DNA from: BOKV01 sp049289295
Lineage (GTDB): Bacteria; Pseudomonadota; Alphaproteobacteria; Rhizobiales; Rhizobiaceae
Direction of reading: 5' to 3'
Length of the DNA stretch: 64,000 bases
Assembly (NCBI GenBank): GCA_049289295.1
Contig: JBATLL010000035.1
Location: forward strand, 78,336-142,335
Positions 26,499 to 33,966 of this stretch are shown here, one piece after another; position 1 is the stretch's first letter, and each line of letters begins with the position of its first letter. The notes under the pieces are model-generated. The model searched no databases. It was not told where the DNA came from and was given only the letters and a program-made list of their open reading frames with translations. The position numbers and the translations under genes are program-made.

Positions 26499-26990
26499 AT
26501 GCAGATCGAGATTGGCGCAAGCCTCCCCGAAACGACGTTTCTGGAAATGACAGCCGATGGTCCGGCGCAGGTAAGCTCGGAGTCCGTGTTCTCGGGCAAG
26601 AAGGTCGTGCTTTTTGCGGTGCCGGGTGCGTTCACCCCAACCTGCCACAACAACCACCTTCCGGGTTTTCTCGAAAACTATGACACCATCCTGGGAATGG
26701 GCGTCGATGAAATCGCGGTCGTGAGCGTGAACGATGTCTGGGTGATGGGTGAATGGGCCAAGGCATCCCGGGCACAGGGCAAGATTCGTTTTCTCGCCGA
26801 TGGTTCGGGTGCGTTCACCAAGGCAGTCGGCATGGAAGCCGATCTCGGCGCTGCAGGTATGGGTCTGCGTTCGAAGCGCTATTCCATGATCATCGAGGAC
26901 CGCGTGGTCAAGGCAGTCAATGTCGAGGAAAAGCGTGGCGTGGCGGAACTTTCAGGTGCAGCGCATATTCTTGAGCAGTTGAAAAGCTGA
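26499..26990 (+). CDS. Prx5-type peroxiredoxin
   Basis: A 163-residue thiol peroxidase that reduces hydrogen peroxide and organic peroxides. The peroxidatic Cys49 is in VPGAFTPTCHNNHLPGF. No other cysteine exists in the chain, so it must work by a 1-Cys mechanism with an outside thiol such as glutathione/glutaredoxin. Length and motif fit the Prx5/redoxin group. The ATG at 26499 is chosen for GGAG 7 nt upstream; a TTG directly before it is also in frame. A perfect palindrome lies in its leader. Confidence 0.93.
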   Translation: MQIEIGASLPETTFLEMTADGPAQVSSESVFSGKKVVLFAVPGAFTPTCHNNHLPGFLENYDTILGMGVDEIAVVSVNDVWVMGEWAKASRAQGKIRFLADGSGAFTKAVGMEADLGAAGMGLRSKRYSMIIEDRVVKAVNVEEKRGVAELSGAAHILEQLKS

Positions 26991-27042
26991 TCGCAGTCAG
27001 CAGAAATTCCAGAACTGGTCGCCTGGCTGGCGATCCGTTCGA

Positions 27043-27531
27043 TCAGTTCGCGTTCCCCTCATCCGACTGGGGACGGTTCTTGCGGTAAGGCAGCATGCCT
27101 TCGCGGGCGAGTTCGTCAGCGCGTTCGTTTTCGGGACTGCCGGCATGGCCCTTGACCCAGTGCCACCTTATGTCGTGGCTCCTTGTCGCGTCATCGAGTT
27201 CTCGCCACAGATCCTCATTCTTCACCGGTTTCTTGTCGGACGTTTTCCAGCCATTGCGCTTCCAGTTTGCCAGCCAGCCAGTAATACCGCCGCGCACATA
27301 TTGTGAATCGGTATGAAGGTGGATCTCGCAAGACCGCTTCAAGGCCCTCAGTGCCTCGATTGCCGCGCGGAGTTCCATCCTGTTGTTGGTCGTATCCGGC
27401 TCGCCGCCGGACAGTGTGCGTTCATGGTCGCCATAGCGCAGCAAAACGCCCCATCCTCCCGGCCCCGGATTGCCCGAACAGGCACCGTCCGTCCAGATGT
27501 CCACGCGCTGCTGTGCCACCCGATCAGTCAT
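27043..27531 (-). CDS. rnhA: ribonuclease HI
   Basis: Cleaves the RNA strand of RNA:DNA hybrids. The 162 residues carry the catalytic acids: the Asp in WTDGACSGNPGPGGWG (about residue 14), the Glu in NRMELRAAIEAL, the Asp in TDSQYV, and the His/Asp set in VKGHAGSPENERADELA. The start at 27531 overlaps the end of thrB by 8 nt, showing translational coupling. Last gene of the minus-strand ispH-thrB-rnhA run, an arrangement shared by many Rhizobiales. Confidence 0.96.
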   Translation of the reverse strand: MTDRVAQQRVDIWTDGACSGNPGPGGWGVLLRYGDHERTLSGGEPDTTNNRMELRAAIEALRALKRSCEIHLHTDSQYVRGGITGWLANWKRNGWKTSDKKPVKNEDLWRELDDATRSHDIRWHWVKGHAGSPENERADELAREGMLPYRKNRPQSDEGNAN

Positions 27532-28507
27532 CGCGACTGGATGCCTGGTCCACGCCATATTCGCCTGGACCTGAAATTCCCTGATGGAACCGGAGTTTGG
27601 CAAGATATTCCAGCGGATCATGGGGCGTCACGAGGGCACCGGGCGGAACGTTCAGCCAGTCATACAGACGTGTCAGAAGGAAGCGCAGAGCCGAGCCTCG
27701 TGCCAGTACCGGCAGTGCCTGCAATTCATCTTCCTGGAGTGCGCGCACGGACTGATAACCAGCCATCAGTGCGCGGGCCTTGGTCACATTGAAGGACCAG
27801 TCGGACTCGAAACACCATGCGTTGAGGCAGATCGCCAGATCATAGGCAAAGAGATCGTTGCAGGCGAAATAGAAATCGATCACCCCCGACAGTTCGTCCT
27901 TGAGAAACAGGACATTGTCGCGGAACAGATCGGCGTGAATGACGCCGGCGGGCAGGCCTTCGGGCCAGTTCGCTTCGAGATGATCGAGTTCGGCTGCAAC
28001 GAGGGACGCAAGCCCCTTCTCGACTTCGTCAGCCCGCTGCCTTGAGCGCTCGAACAGGGGACGCCATCCCGGCAGGGACAGAGCATTGCGCCTGCGTATG
28101 GTGAAGCCTTCGCCAGCCAGGTGCATCCTTGCAAGGACCTCGCCCACCTGTCGGCAATGGTCGGCAGCAGGGCGGCGGACCGACACGCCATCAAGGAACG
28201 TTACGATCGCGGCGGGCTTGCCCGCCAGCTTGCCCAGGGTCTCGCCGGAGCGCATGGGCACTGGCCTGGGGCAACTGATGCCTGCCTCGTTCAGGTGGTT
28301 CATGAGGCCCAGGAAAAACGGGAGGTCGGCCGGGTCCACACGCTTTTCATAGAGCGTGAGGAAAAAGATGCCTGCATCGGTTGAGAGCATGTAGTTGGTG
28401 TTTTCCACCCCTTCCGCAATGCCCTTGAACGAATGCAACTGGCCGATGTCATAGGCACGGAGCCAGCTGGAGAGTTCATCATCCCTGATGTCTGTATAGA
28501 CTGCCAT
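27524..28507 (-). CDS. thrB: homoserine kinase (ThrB type II, APH fold)
   Basis: Phosphorylates homoserine to O-phosphohomoserine for threonine synthesis. At 327 residues it is the alphaproteobacterial form with an aminoglycoside phosphotransferase/choline kinase fold, not the GHMP form of E. coli. The Brenner-type catalytic motif GVIHADLFRDNVLF and the metal-binding GVIDFYFACND are visible. Its start codon shares one base with the ispH stop (TGATG), and its end overlaps rnhA by 8 nt. Confidence 0.94.
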   Translation of the reverse strand: MAVYTDIRDDELSSWLRAYDIGQLHSFKGIAEGVENTNYMLSTDAGIFFLTLYEKRVDPADLPFFLGLMNHLNEAGISCPRPVPMRSGETLGKLAGKPAAIVTFLDGVSVRRPAADHCRQVGEVLARMHLAGEGFTIRRRNALSLPGWRPLFERSRQRADEVEKGLASLVAAELDHLEANWPEGLPAGVIHADLFRDNVLFLKDELSGVIDFYFACNDLFAYDLAICLNAWCFESDWSFNVTKARALMAGYQSVRALQEDELQALPVLARGSALRFLLTRLYDWLNVPPGALVTPHDPLEYLAKLRFHQGISGPGEYGVDQASSRDD

Positions 28508-29517
28508 CAGTTGCCACCCGCCGTTCCGTTCACAAAGGCCATGTCGCTCGCAGAGAGCGGCACATCGCGCAGTGCGCGCATGACAGGAAACATTTCCGTT
28601 TCCTGCGCGGTTTCCGCCAGTTCGATTGTCAGCTCAAAGCGCTCCCTGAACGCTTCGACTATTCCATTGACCAGGATTTCAGGTGCCGATGCCCCAGCAG
28701 AAAGCGCAACAATGGCTGAACCCTCGATCTCGTGCCACGGGATCTCGTGAGCGCCCTGCACCAGCATCGCGCCACCGGCTCCCGACTTCAGGGCGACCTC
28801 CACCAGGCGCTGGGAGTTTGATGAGTTCGGTGCGCCGACAACGAGGAAATAGCCCGCACTGCGCGCTGCCAGCTTTACTGCTTCCTGCCTGTTGGTGGTG
28901 GCGTAGCAGATCGACTCAGCTGCCGGATCGGCCAGATCCTCAAATCGCGAGCGCAAGGTATCGAGAATTGCGGCGGTGTCATCCACCGACAAGGTTGTCT
29001 GGGTCACGTAGCCCAGCCTGCGGCCTTGCGCCTGGAAGGACTGGGCGTCTTCCACGGTTTCGATCAGGCTGACGCTGCCTTCCGGCAACTGTCCCATCGT
29101 GCCGATCACTTCGGGGTGGCCGGCATGGCCGACGAGCAGGACATGGCGGTCCATGCGCGTATGGCGCAGCGCCTGCTTGTGAACCTTGGAAACAAGCGGG
29201 CATGTTGCATCGAGATATTGCAGATTGAGTTTCTCGGCATTGCGCGGAATGGATTTTGGTACGCCGTGGGCCGAAAAGATCACGGGCTGGGTCGTTGCCG
29301 GGATTTCATCCAGTTCCTTGACGAAAACCGCACCCCTGGCTTCCAGCCCCTCGACAACATAACGGTTGTGAACGATCTCGTGGCGGACATAGACCGGTGC
29401 GCCGTATTTCTTCAGCGCCAGCACGACGATCTGGATCGCGCGATCAACCCCGGCGCAAAAGCCGCGCGGTCCGCAAAGGCGCAAGGTCAGGGATGGCTTT
29501 CTTGTCCGGTTATTCAT
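28507..29517 (-). CDS. ispH: 4-hydroxy-3-methylbut-2-enyl diphosphate reductase
   Basis: Final enzyme of the MEP isoprenoid pathway, giving IPP and DMAPP with a 4Fe-4S cluster. The three cluster cysteines are in GPRGFCAGVDRAI, LDATCPLVSKVH and SICYATTNRQEAV. The 336-residue length is usual. Product feeds ubiquinone and haem O side chains, so linkage to oxidase genes (ctaB farnesylates haem) is biologically coherent, though co-regulation is inferred. Overlaps thrB by one base. Confidence 0.96.
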   Translation of the reverse strand: MNNRTRKPSLTLRLCGPRGFCAGVDRAIQIVVLALKKYGAPVYVRHEIVHNRYVVEGLEARGAVFVKELDEIPATTQPVIFSAHGVPKSIPRNAEKLNLQYLDATCPLVSKVHKQALRHTRMDRHVLLVGHAGHPEVIGTMGQLPEGSVSLIETVEDAQSFQAQGRRLGYVTQTTLSVDDTAAILDTLRSRFEDLADPAAESICYATTNRQEAVKLAARSAGYFLVVGAPNSSNSQRLVEVALKSGAGGAMLVQGAHEIPWHEIEGSAIVALSAGASAPEILVNGIVEAFRERFELTIELAETAQETEMFPVMRALRDVPLSASDMAFVNGTAGGN

Positions 29518-29568
29518 GCTTGGACTGTCGATCCGGTGGCAGAACTGGTCGTGAAAGGCGCAGGCGCG

Positions 29569-30306
29569 TCACTGCGAATTGAGTGCTGCAGGCGTCTTTC
29601 GTGAAAAGAGGAAGTAGCCGCCAACTCCGACCAATGCAACAGCCAGCCCGTACCAGGTCAGTGCATATTGCAGATGATTGTTGGGAAAGCTGATCAGTGT
29701 TGATCCACCTTTTGGCCATCCGCCGGCAATCGGCCGGTCTTCGGCGTCAAGAATGAAGGGAATGACTGTCTTGCCGCTCAAGCCGGTTGCGGCAGCAATC
29801 TGGGAAAAGGACTTCCAGTAGAATTCCCTTTTTTCCGGTCGGTTCTCGGGAACGAAGCGATTGGGCTTTTCAGACTGTGGATTGCGGGCAAGCCCGGTTA
29901 TCTCGACCATTCCTTCCGTCTGCCCCTGGGCACGGGTCGCGGGGTCGCGAAAACTGTCAGGCACAAAACCACGATCCACGATGAGCCAGGTGCCATCATC
30001 AAGCTGGGCGGGCGTGATGACTTCCCAACCGACCGCCGAATCGCGTGTCGAATAGAAATAGACTTCGCTGGCGTGATCGAACCGGGCGTGCGCGGATACC
30101 GGGAAATAATCGACATCCGCATCCCGCTTCCAGATTTCGTTCACTTCGGCGACGCTTCTGGGTGCCGCTGTTCGCCGCTCGGTGATCTCCGCGACCAGAT
30201 TGTTCTTCCACTCAAGCCGCCTCATCTGCCAGGTGCCGAGCGCCAGGAGCGCGGCAACCAGACAAAGCATGCTGGCAATCAGGACCATTCGCGACAAACG
30301 GCTCAT
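29569..30306 (-). CDS. SURF1-family cytochrome oxidase assembly protein
   Basis: A 245-residue inner-membrane protein needed for efficient assembly of haem a into cytochrome c oxidase subunit I. One transmembrane segment near the N-terminus (about residues 7-26) and one at the C-terminus (about 215-235) frame a periplasmic domain with DYFPVSAHARFDHASEVYF and the signature WLIVDRGFVP. NNHLQYALTWYG precedes the last helix. Its start overlaps the DUF983 stop (ATGA). Confidence 0.92.
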   Translation of the reverse strand: MSRLSRMVLIASMLCLVAALLALGTWQMRRLEWKNNLVAEITERRTAAPRSVAEVNEIWKRDADVDYFPVSAHARFDHASEVYFYSTRDSAVGWEVITPAQLDDGTWLIVDRGFVPDSFRDPATRAQGQTEGMVEITGLARNPQSEKPNRFVPENRPEKREFYWKSFSQIAAATGLSGKTVIPFILDAEDRPIAGGWPKGGSTLISFPNNHLQYALTWYGLAVALVGVGGYFLFSRKTPAALNSQ

Positions 30307-30677
30307 TCCATTTCGCCTTGCCGTGCGCCCGTGCGGTACTGAATTGCGATCAGAAGAGCCTTGCCGAAACGCAGACCCCACAGGGAAAGCGCAAGAATGA
30401 GAATGATACCCAGTACGCCATGGACCCAGAGCGGTGGTGCAAAGGCGGATTCCACCATCAATCCCAGTCCCAGAACGACAAAGCCAACGATCAGGATCAC
30501 GAACACCGCAGGGCCATCTCCGGGGTCAACGAAACCAAAGTCGAGGCCGCAACTCATGCAGCTCTTTGCAGGCTTGAGATATCCGGAAAAGAGCCTGCCA
30601 TTACCGCAGCGCGGGCAACTGGCCGACAGGGCTGCTGATACAGGCGTTACAGTCGGGTAGCTCTTCTTTGTGCTCAT
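30303..30677 (-). CDS. DUF983 zinc-ribbon membrane protein
   Basis: A 124-residue protein with an N-terminal four-cysteine ribbon (SCPRCGNGRLF and CMSCGLDF) and two membrane helices (about residues 58-78 and 83-103). DUF983 genes are regularly found beside SURF1 and ctaE in Alphaproteobacteria, which suggests a role in oxidase biogenesis; its chemistry is unknown. Coupled by 4-nt overlaps to both the L,D-transpeptidase upstream and SURF1 downstream. Confidence 0.88.
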   Translation of the reverse strand: MSTKKSYPTVTPVSAALSASCPRCGNGRLFSGYLKPAKSCMSCGLDFGFVDPGDGPAVFVILIVGFVVLGLGLMVESAFAPPLWVHGVLGIILILALSLWGLRFGKALLIAIQYRTGARQGEME

Positions 30678-31177
30678 GGCAGTATCTCTATCGGAGTGTT
30701 CCAGGCCAGCAGATTCCAAAGATCGTCGATGTCATCGTTGCTGAGACCAATGCACCCGTTCGTCCAGTCATAATTCTGCATCATCCAGCCGAGCCATCCA
30801 AAGCCGTTCCACTGGCCGTGGATCATGATGGACCCGCCGGGGCTGGCATTGATCGCGCGGGCGGCGGCACGTTGTTCGCGTGTCGGATAGGATATGTGAA
30901 AAGCGCGATAGGCAACACTGTCGGATTTGCGAAAATCGATGAAATAGCTGCCTTCCGGCGTCCGCCCATCGCCTTCGCGCTCCTTGGGGCCGTGCGGATT
31001 CCTGCCCAGCGAAATCATGTAGGCGCGAATTCGCTCCTCGCCACGCCAGACTTCGAGGATTCGTTTCGACTTGAATACCCGCAGATGGGTGGCGGGATTT
31101 TCTGGCGAGTGCCAGATTTCACGTGCATCGGCTGCCGTGACAAAGACGAAGAGTAACAGGGCCTGGAGAAGGCGCAT
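30674..31177 (-). CDS. L,D-transpeptidase (YkuD fold, YafK-like)
   Basis: A 167-residue exported protein with a signal peptide (first 18 residues, cleavage after ADA). The YkuD domain shows GDGRTPEGSYFIDFRK, the histidine in MIHGQWNG, and catalytic Cys in DWTNGCIGLSNDDID; the common SHGC is TNGC, like YafK-type proteins that cut or form L,D bonds at Lpp or peptidoglycan. It sits between the ctaE terminator and DUF983/SURF1, coupled to DUF983 by ATGA, an unexpected cell-wall gene in an oxidase block. The RBS is weak. Confidence 0.85.
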   Translation of the reverse strand: MRLLQALLLFVFVTAADAREIWHSPENPATHLRVFKSKRILEVWRGEERIRAYMISLGRNPHGPKEREGDGRTPEGSYFIDFRKSDSVAYRAFHISYPTREQRAAARAINASPGGSIMIHGQWNGFGWLGWMMQNYDWTNGCIGLSNDDIDDLWNLLAWNTPIEILP

Positions 31178-31201
31178 CTGCAAATCCGTTGCCTGAAGTA
31201 T

Positions 31202-31237
31202 CGCAAAAGGAAACCGGGCGGTTGAGATACCGCCCGG
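31202..31237 (-). terminator. intrinsic terminator downstream of ctaE
   Basis: On the minus strand CCGGGCGGT (31237-31229), a 6-nt loop, and ACCGCCCGG (31222-31214) form a perfect 9-bp GC-rich stem followed by TTTCCTTTT. It begins about 24 nt after the ctaE stop and should separate ctaE from the L,D-transpeptidase unit. Confidence 0.85.
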
Positions 31238-31260
31238 CTGATTTGTTACGCCAACTGCAT

Positions 31261-32136
31261 TCAGTGGGCGATTGCAGCCCCTGAGGACGCCCAGACATAG
31301 ACGGCGCAGAAGAGGAACAGCCACACCACGTCAACGAAGTGCCAGTACCAGGCTGCTGCTTCGAAGCCGAAGTGCTTTTCTGGCGTGAAGTGTCCGACCA
31401 TGGCGCGCACGAGGCACACGATCAGGAAGATGGTCCCCACCAGAACATGGAAGCCATGGAAGCCTGTCGCCATGAAGAAGGTCGCGCCGTAGATCGACTC
31501 CTTGAAGGCAAACGGTGCGTGGGCATATTCGTATGCCTGCACGGCCGAGAAGAGAATGCCCAGAGCAACAGTGATCGCCAGCATCAGCTTCAGCATGCCG
31601 CGCTCATTGTGCAGCAGCGAATGGTGCGCCCAGGTAACCGTGGTTCCCGAGAGCAACAGGATGATGGTATTGAAAAGCGGCAGATGCCAGGGATCGAGCA
31701 CTTCGATGCCCTGCGGTGGCCAGTGCCCACCGGTGAACTCGGTACGCGCCACCTGCTCCAGTTCGCCTGGATAGAGGCTTGCATCGAAGAATGCCCAGAA
31801 CCAGGCAACGAAGAACATCACTTCCGACGCGATGAAAAGAATCATGCCATAGCGCAGATGCATGGACACGACACGCGTATGATGGCCTGCATGGGCTTCC
31901 TTTACCGTATCCGTCCACCATGAAACCATGGTGTAGAGAACAATCAGCAGGCCGATGAAGAACAGCCATGGCGTGGTCAGGTTGAGACCCCCGATGACAA
32001 GTTCGCCGTCGCTGAGCCAGCGCATGTAGCCGATGCCGCCGATCGCCATCGTCAGGGCACCAATGCTGCCTATGAACGGCCACGGACTTGGATCGATGAT
32101 GTGATAGTCGTGATTTACCTTGTGCCCTTCGGCCAT
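31261..32136 (-). CDS. ctaE: cytochrome c oxidase subunit III
   Basis: Seven-helix core subunit III of the aa3-type cytochrome c oxidase in the inner membrane; stabilises subunit I and proton uptake. At 291 residues it is the full-length bacterial form, beginning HDYHIIDPSPWPFIGS and containing the WPPQGIEVLDPWHLPLFNT region and the FHGFHVLVGTIFL segment with the conserved histidines. The RBS GGGAG lies 8 nt upstream. Last gene before a strong terminator. Confidence 0.96.
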   Translation of the reverse strand: MAEGHKVNHDYHIIDPSPWPFIGSIGALTMAIGGIGYMRWLSDGELVIGGLNLTTPWLFFIGLLIVLYTMVSWWTDTVKEAHAGHHTRVVSMHLRYGMILFIASEVMFFVAWFWAFFDASLYPGELEQVARTEFTGGHWPPQGIEVLDPWHLPLFNTIILLLSGTTVTWAHHSLLHNERGMLKLMLAITVALGILFSAVQAYEYAHAPFAFKESIYGATFFMATGFHGFHVLVGTIFLIVCLVRAMVGHFTPEKHFGFEAAAWYWHFVDVVWLFLFCAVYVWASSGAAIAH

Positions 32137-32181
32137 GTGTCGTCTCCCATTCCAAGAACTAGCGCCAGACGCCCAGCGCCC

Positions 32182-32790
32182 TTACCCGCCATTGGTTGCC
32201 CGTGATTTGCCTGCACTGGATGCAAGCGGTTCGACTTTCCCCTTCGAGGGGAAAAAAGTGTAGGAAAGCGTGATTTCCGTCAGGCCGGAAACCTCCACAT
32301 TGTCTGCCATTTCCGGATCAACGAAAAACACGACCGGCATTTCCAGCCTTTCGCCGGGCTTGACCTCGGTTTCGGTGAAGCAGAAGCACTCGATCTTGTT
32401 GAAGTAGGAACCGGCCGACTGCGGAGACACGTTGAAGGTCGCCGTGCCGTAAAGGGTTTCGCTGGTCGGATTGTCAATGTGATAGTGGATGGTCGAGACC
32501 TCGCCCATGCGCAGGGTCACGCTGCGCTGGTCGGGAGCGAATTTCCATTTCAGTTCCGGCGAGGAATTGGCATCGAAGCGCACGGTGATTTCCTGATCTA
32601 TGACCGCGATACCATCGGCATTCACCGCCTGGCGCGTTGTGCCGCCATACCCAGTGACCTGACAGAACAGGCTGTAAAGCGGCACGGACGCATAGGCGAG
32701 GCCAACCATCGCACCAACCGCGGCAAGGCACATGAAGGCAATGCGGGCATTGCCTGCCGCTTTTGCCTTTGTGGTGCCTGTCTGGGTCAT
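32182..32790 (-). CDS. ctaG: cytochrome c oxidase assembly protein CtaG (Cox11)
   Basis: Copper chaperone that delivers CuB to subunit I. The 202 residues include one N-terminal membrane segment (about 17-37), the YSLFCQVTGYGG motif, and the copper-binding CFCF pair in IECFCFTETEVKPGE, followed by a beta-barrel domain ending VSGLTEITLSYTFF. The ATG at 32790 is chosen because GGAAAG lies 7 nt upstream; an ATG 15 nt earlier is possible. Confidence 0.95.
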   Translation of the reverse strand: MTQTGTTKAKAAGNARIAFMCLAAVGAMVGLAYASVPLYSLFCQVTGYGGTTRQAVNADGIAVIDQEITVRFDANSSPELKWKFAPDQRSVTLRMGEVSTIHYHIDNPTSETLYGTATFNVSPQSAGSYFNKIECFCFTETEVKPGERLEMPVVFFVDPEMADNVEVSGLTEITLSYTFFPSKGKVEPLASSAGKSRATNGG

Positions 32791-32821
32791 GCGCTGACTT
32801 TCCATCCTGCCTTCAAAAGCC

Positions 32822-32977
32822 CTAGAGCGGGCGATTCATGATATTGGCGCCAAGCTTGGCCCATGTTCCGAAATAGACGATCACGGCAAAGGCAGCGAGT
32901 GCCAGCGCTATTGCGATGTTGCGCGCGCGCTGGGCCTTCTTTTCCTTGTCCGTAAGCTTGCGACCTTCTTCGGTCAT
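32822..32977 (-). CDS. 51-aa single-pass membrane protein of the cox cluster (CoxF-like)
   Basis: Small protein: about 20 charged residues (Glu/Lys/Arg) then one hydrophobic helix IAIALALAAFAVIVYFGTWA. The start codon shares one base with the ctaB stop (TGATG), so it is translationally coupled and real despite its size. Small genes of this type occupy the ctaB-ctaG slot in Rhizobiales and are sometimes called CoxF. No biochemical role is known; an assembly or stability function in the oxidase is inferred from position. Confidence 0.8.
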   Translation of the reverse strand: MTEEGRKLTDKEKKAQRARNIAIALALAAFAVIVYFGTWAKLGANIMNRPL

Positions 32978-33906
32978 CACAGTGATCCCTGGATATGCTG
33001 CCATGTTCCTTCCGCCAGCAGGGCGGAGAAGATGACGAACAGATAGATGATTGAATAGGCGAAGAGCCGCTTGGCTGGCTTCATCACCTTGTCGCTTGAA
33101 TCCATGCGCAGCACACACCAGGCATTGCGGACGAATTCCAGTCCCAGAACAGCAGCAACCAAGCCGTAGGCGTGGCTGGCAAAACCGGTGATCCATGGCA
33201 ACAGGCCACATGCCAGCACAGCCCAAGAATAGGCAAAGATCTGGCGCTGCGTCGAGCGATTTCCCCGGACATTGGGCATCATGGGAATGCCGGCACGCGC
33301 ATAATCCTGCGACTTGAAAAGCGCCAGCGCCCAGAAATGCGGTGGTGTCCAAAGGAAGATGATCGCAAACAGGACGAGCGGTTCGAACGAGAGCGAATTG
33401 GTCATTGCCGCCCAGCCGACAATCGGGGGCAGCGCGCCTGCAGCACCGCCAATGACGATATTCTGCGGCGTGGAACGCTTCAGCCAGGCTGTATAGATCA
33501 CGGCATAGAAGAAAATGGTGAAGGCAAGAAGGCTTGCGGCGAGCCAGTTGACCAGCACGCCAAGCGCCATCACGGAAAAGACAGACAGGACAAGGCCGAA
33601 AGTCAGGGCTTCGTCAGCGCGCAGGCGTCCGCCAGGGATCGGCCTTTGGGAAGTGCGGCTCATGACGGCGTCAATATCGGCGTCATACCACATGTTGAGC
33701 GCGCCGGACGCACCTGCACCAACGGCAATGCAGAGAACGGCAATCAGCGCGGTCACGATGCCGGTATCAGATGGTGCGAGCACCATGCCCACAAGGGCCG
33801 TGAAGACGACAAGCGACATGACCCTGGGCTTGAGCAGGGCAATGAAGTCGCCCGGCATCGAAACCGAGACGCTTTCTACCAGCCTGTCGTCATGCGTGAA
33901 TGCCAT
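32977..33906 (-). CDS. ctaB: protohaem IX farnesyltransferase (haem O synthase)
   Basis: UbiA-superfamily membrane enzyme that joins farnesyl diphosphate to haem B to give haem O, the precursor of haem A for subunit I. At 309 residues it shows about nine hydrophobic segments and the prenyl-diphosphate site NMWYDADIDAVMSRTSQRP with its two Asp-rich positions. Lies 60 nt after ctaD with a strong hairpin between, and overlaps the next small gene by one base. Confidence 0.95.
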   Translation of the reverse strand: MAFTHDDRLVESVSVSMPGDFIALLKPRVMSLVVFTALVGMVLAPSDTGIVTALIAVLCIAVGAGASGALNMWYDADIDAVMSRTSQRPIPGGRLRADEALTFGLVLSVFSVMALGVLVNWLAASLLAFTIFFYAVIYTAWLKRSTPQNIVIGGAAGALPPIVGWAAMTNSLSFEPLVLFAIIFLWTPPHFWALALFKSQDYARAGIPMMPNVRGNRSTQRQIFAYSWAVLACGLLPWITGFASHAYGLVAAVLGLEFVRNAWCVLRMDSSDKVMKPAKRLFAYSIIYLFVIFSALLAEGTWQHIQGSL

Positions 33907-33925
33907 CTGCTTGCTCCGGGAGTTG

Positions 33926-33954
33926 CCGCCGGCCCCTTTGCGAAGGACCGGCGG
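33926..33954 (-). promoter_or_regulatory. intercistronic hairpin between ctaD and ctaB
   Basis: CCGCCGG (33954-33948) and CCGGCGG (33932-33926) form the base of a GC-rich stem that continues with imperfect CCTT/AAGG pairing. There is no T run, so it is not an intrinsic terminator. It may protect the ctaD mRNA 3' end or lower ctaB expression relative to ctaD. Confidence 0.5.
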
Positions 33955-33966
33955 TCAACAGGTTGG

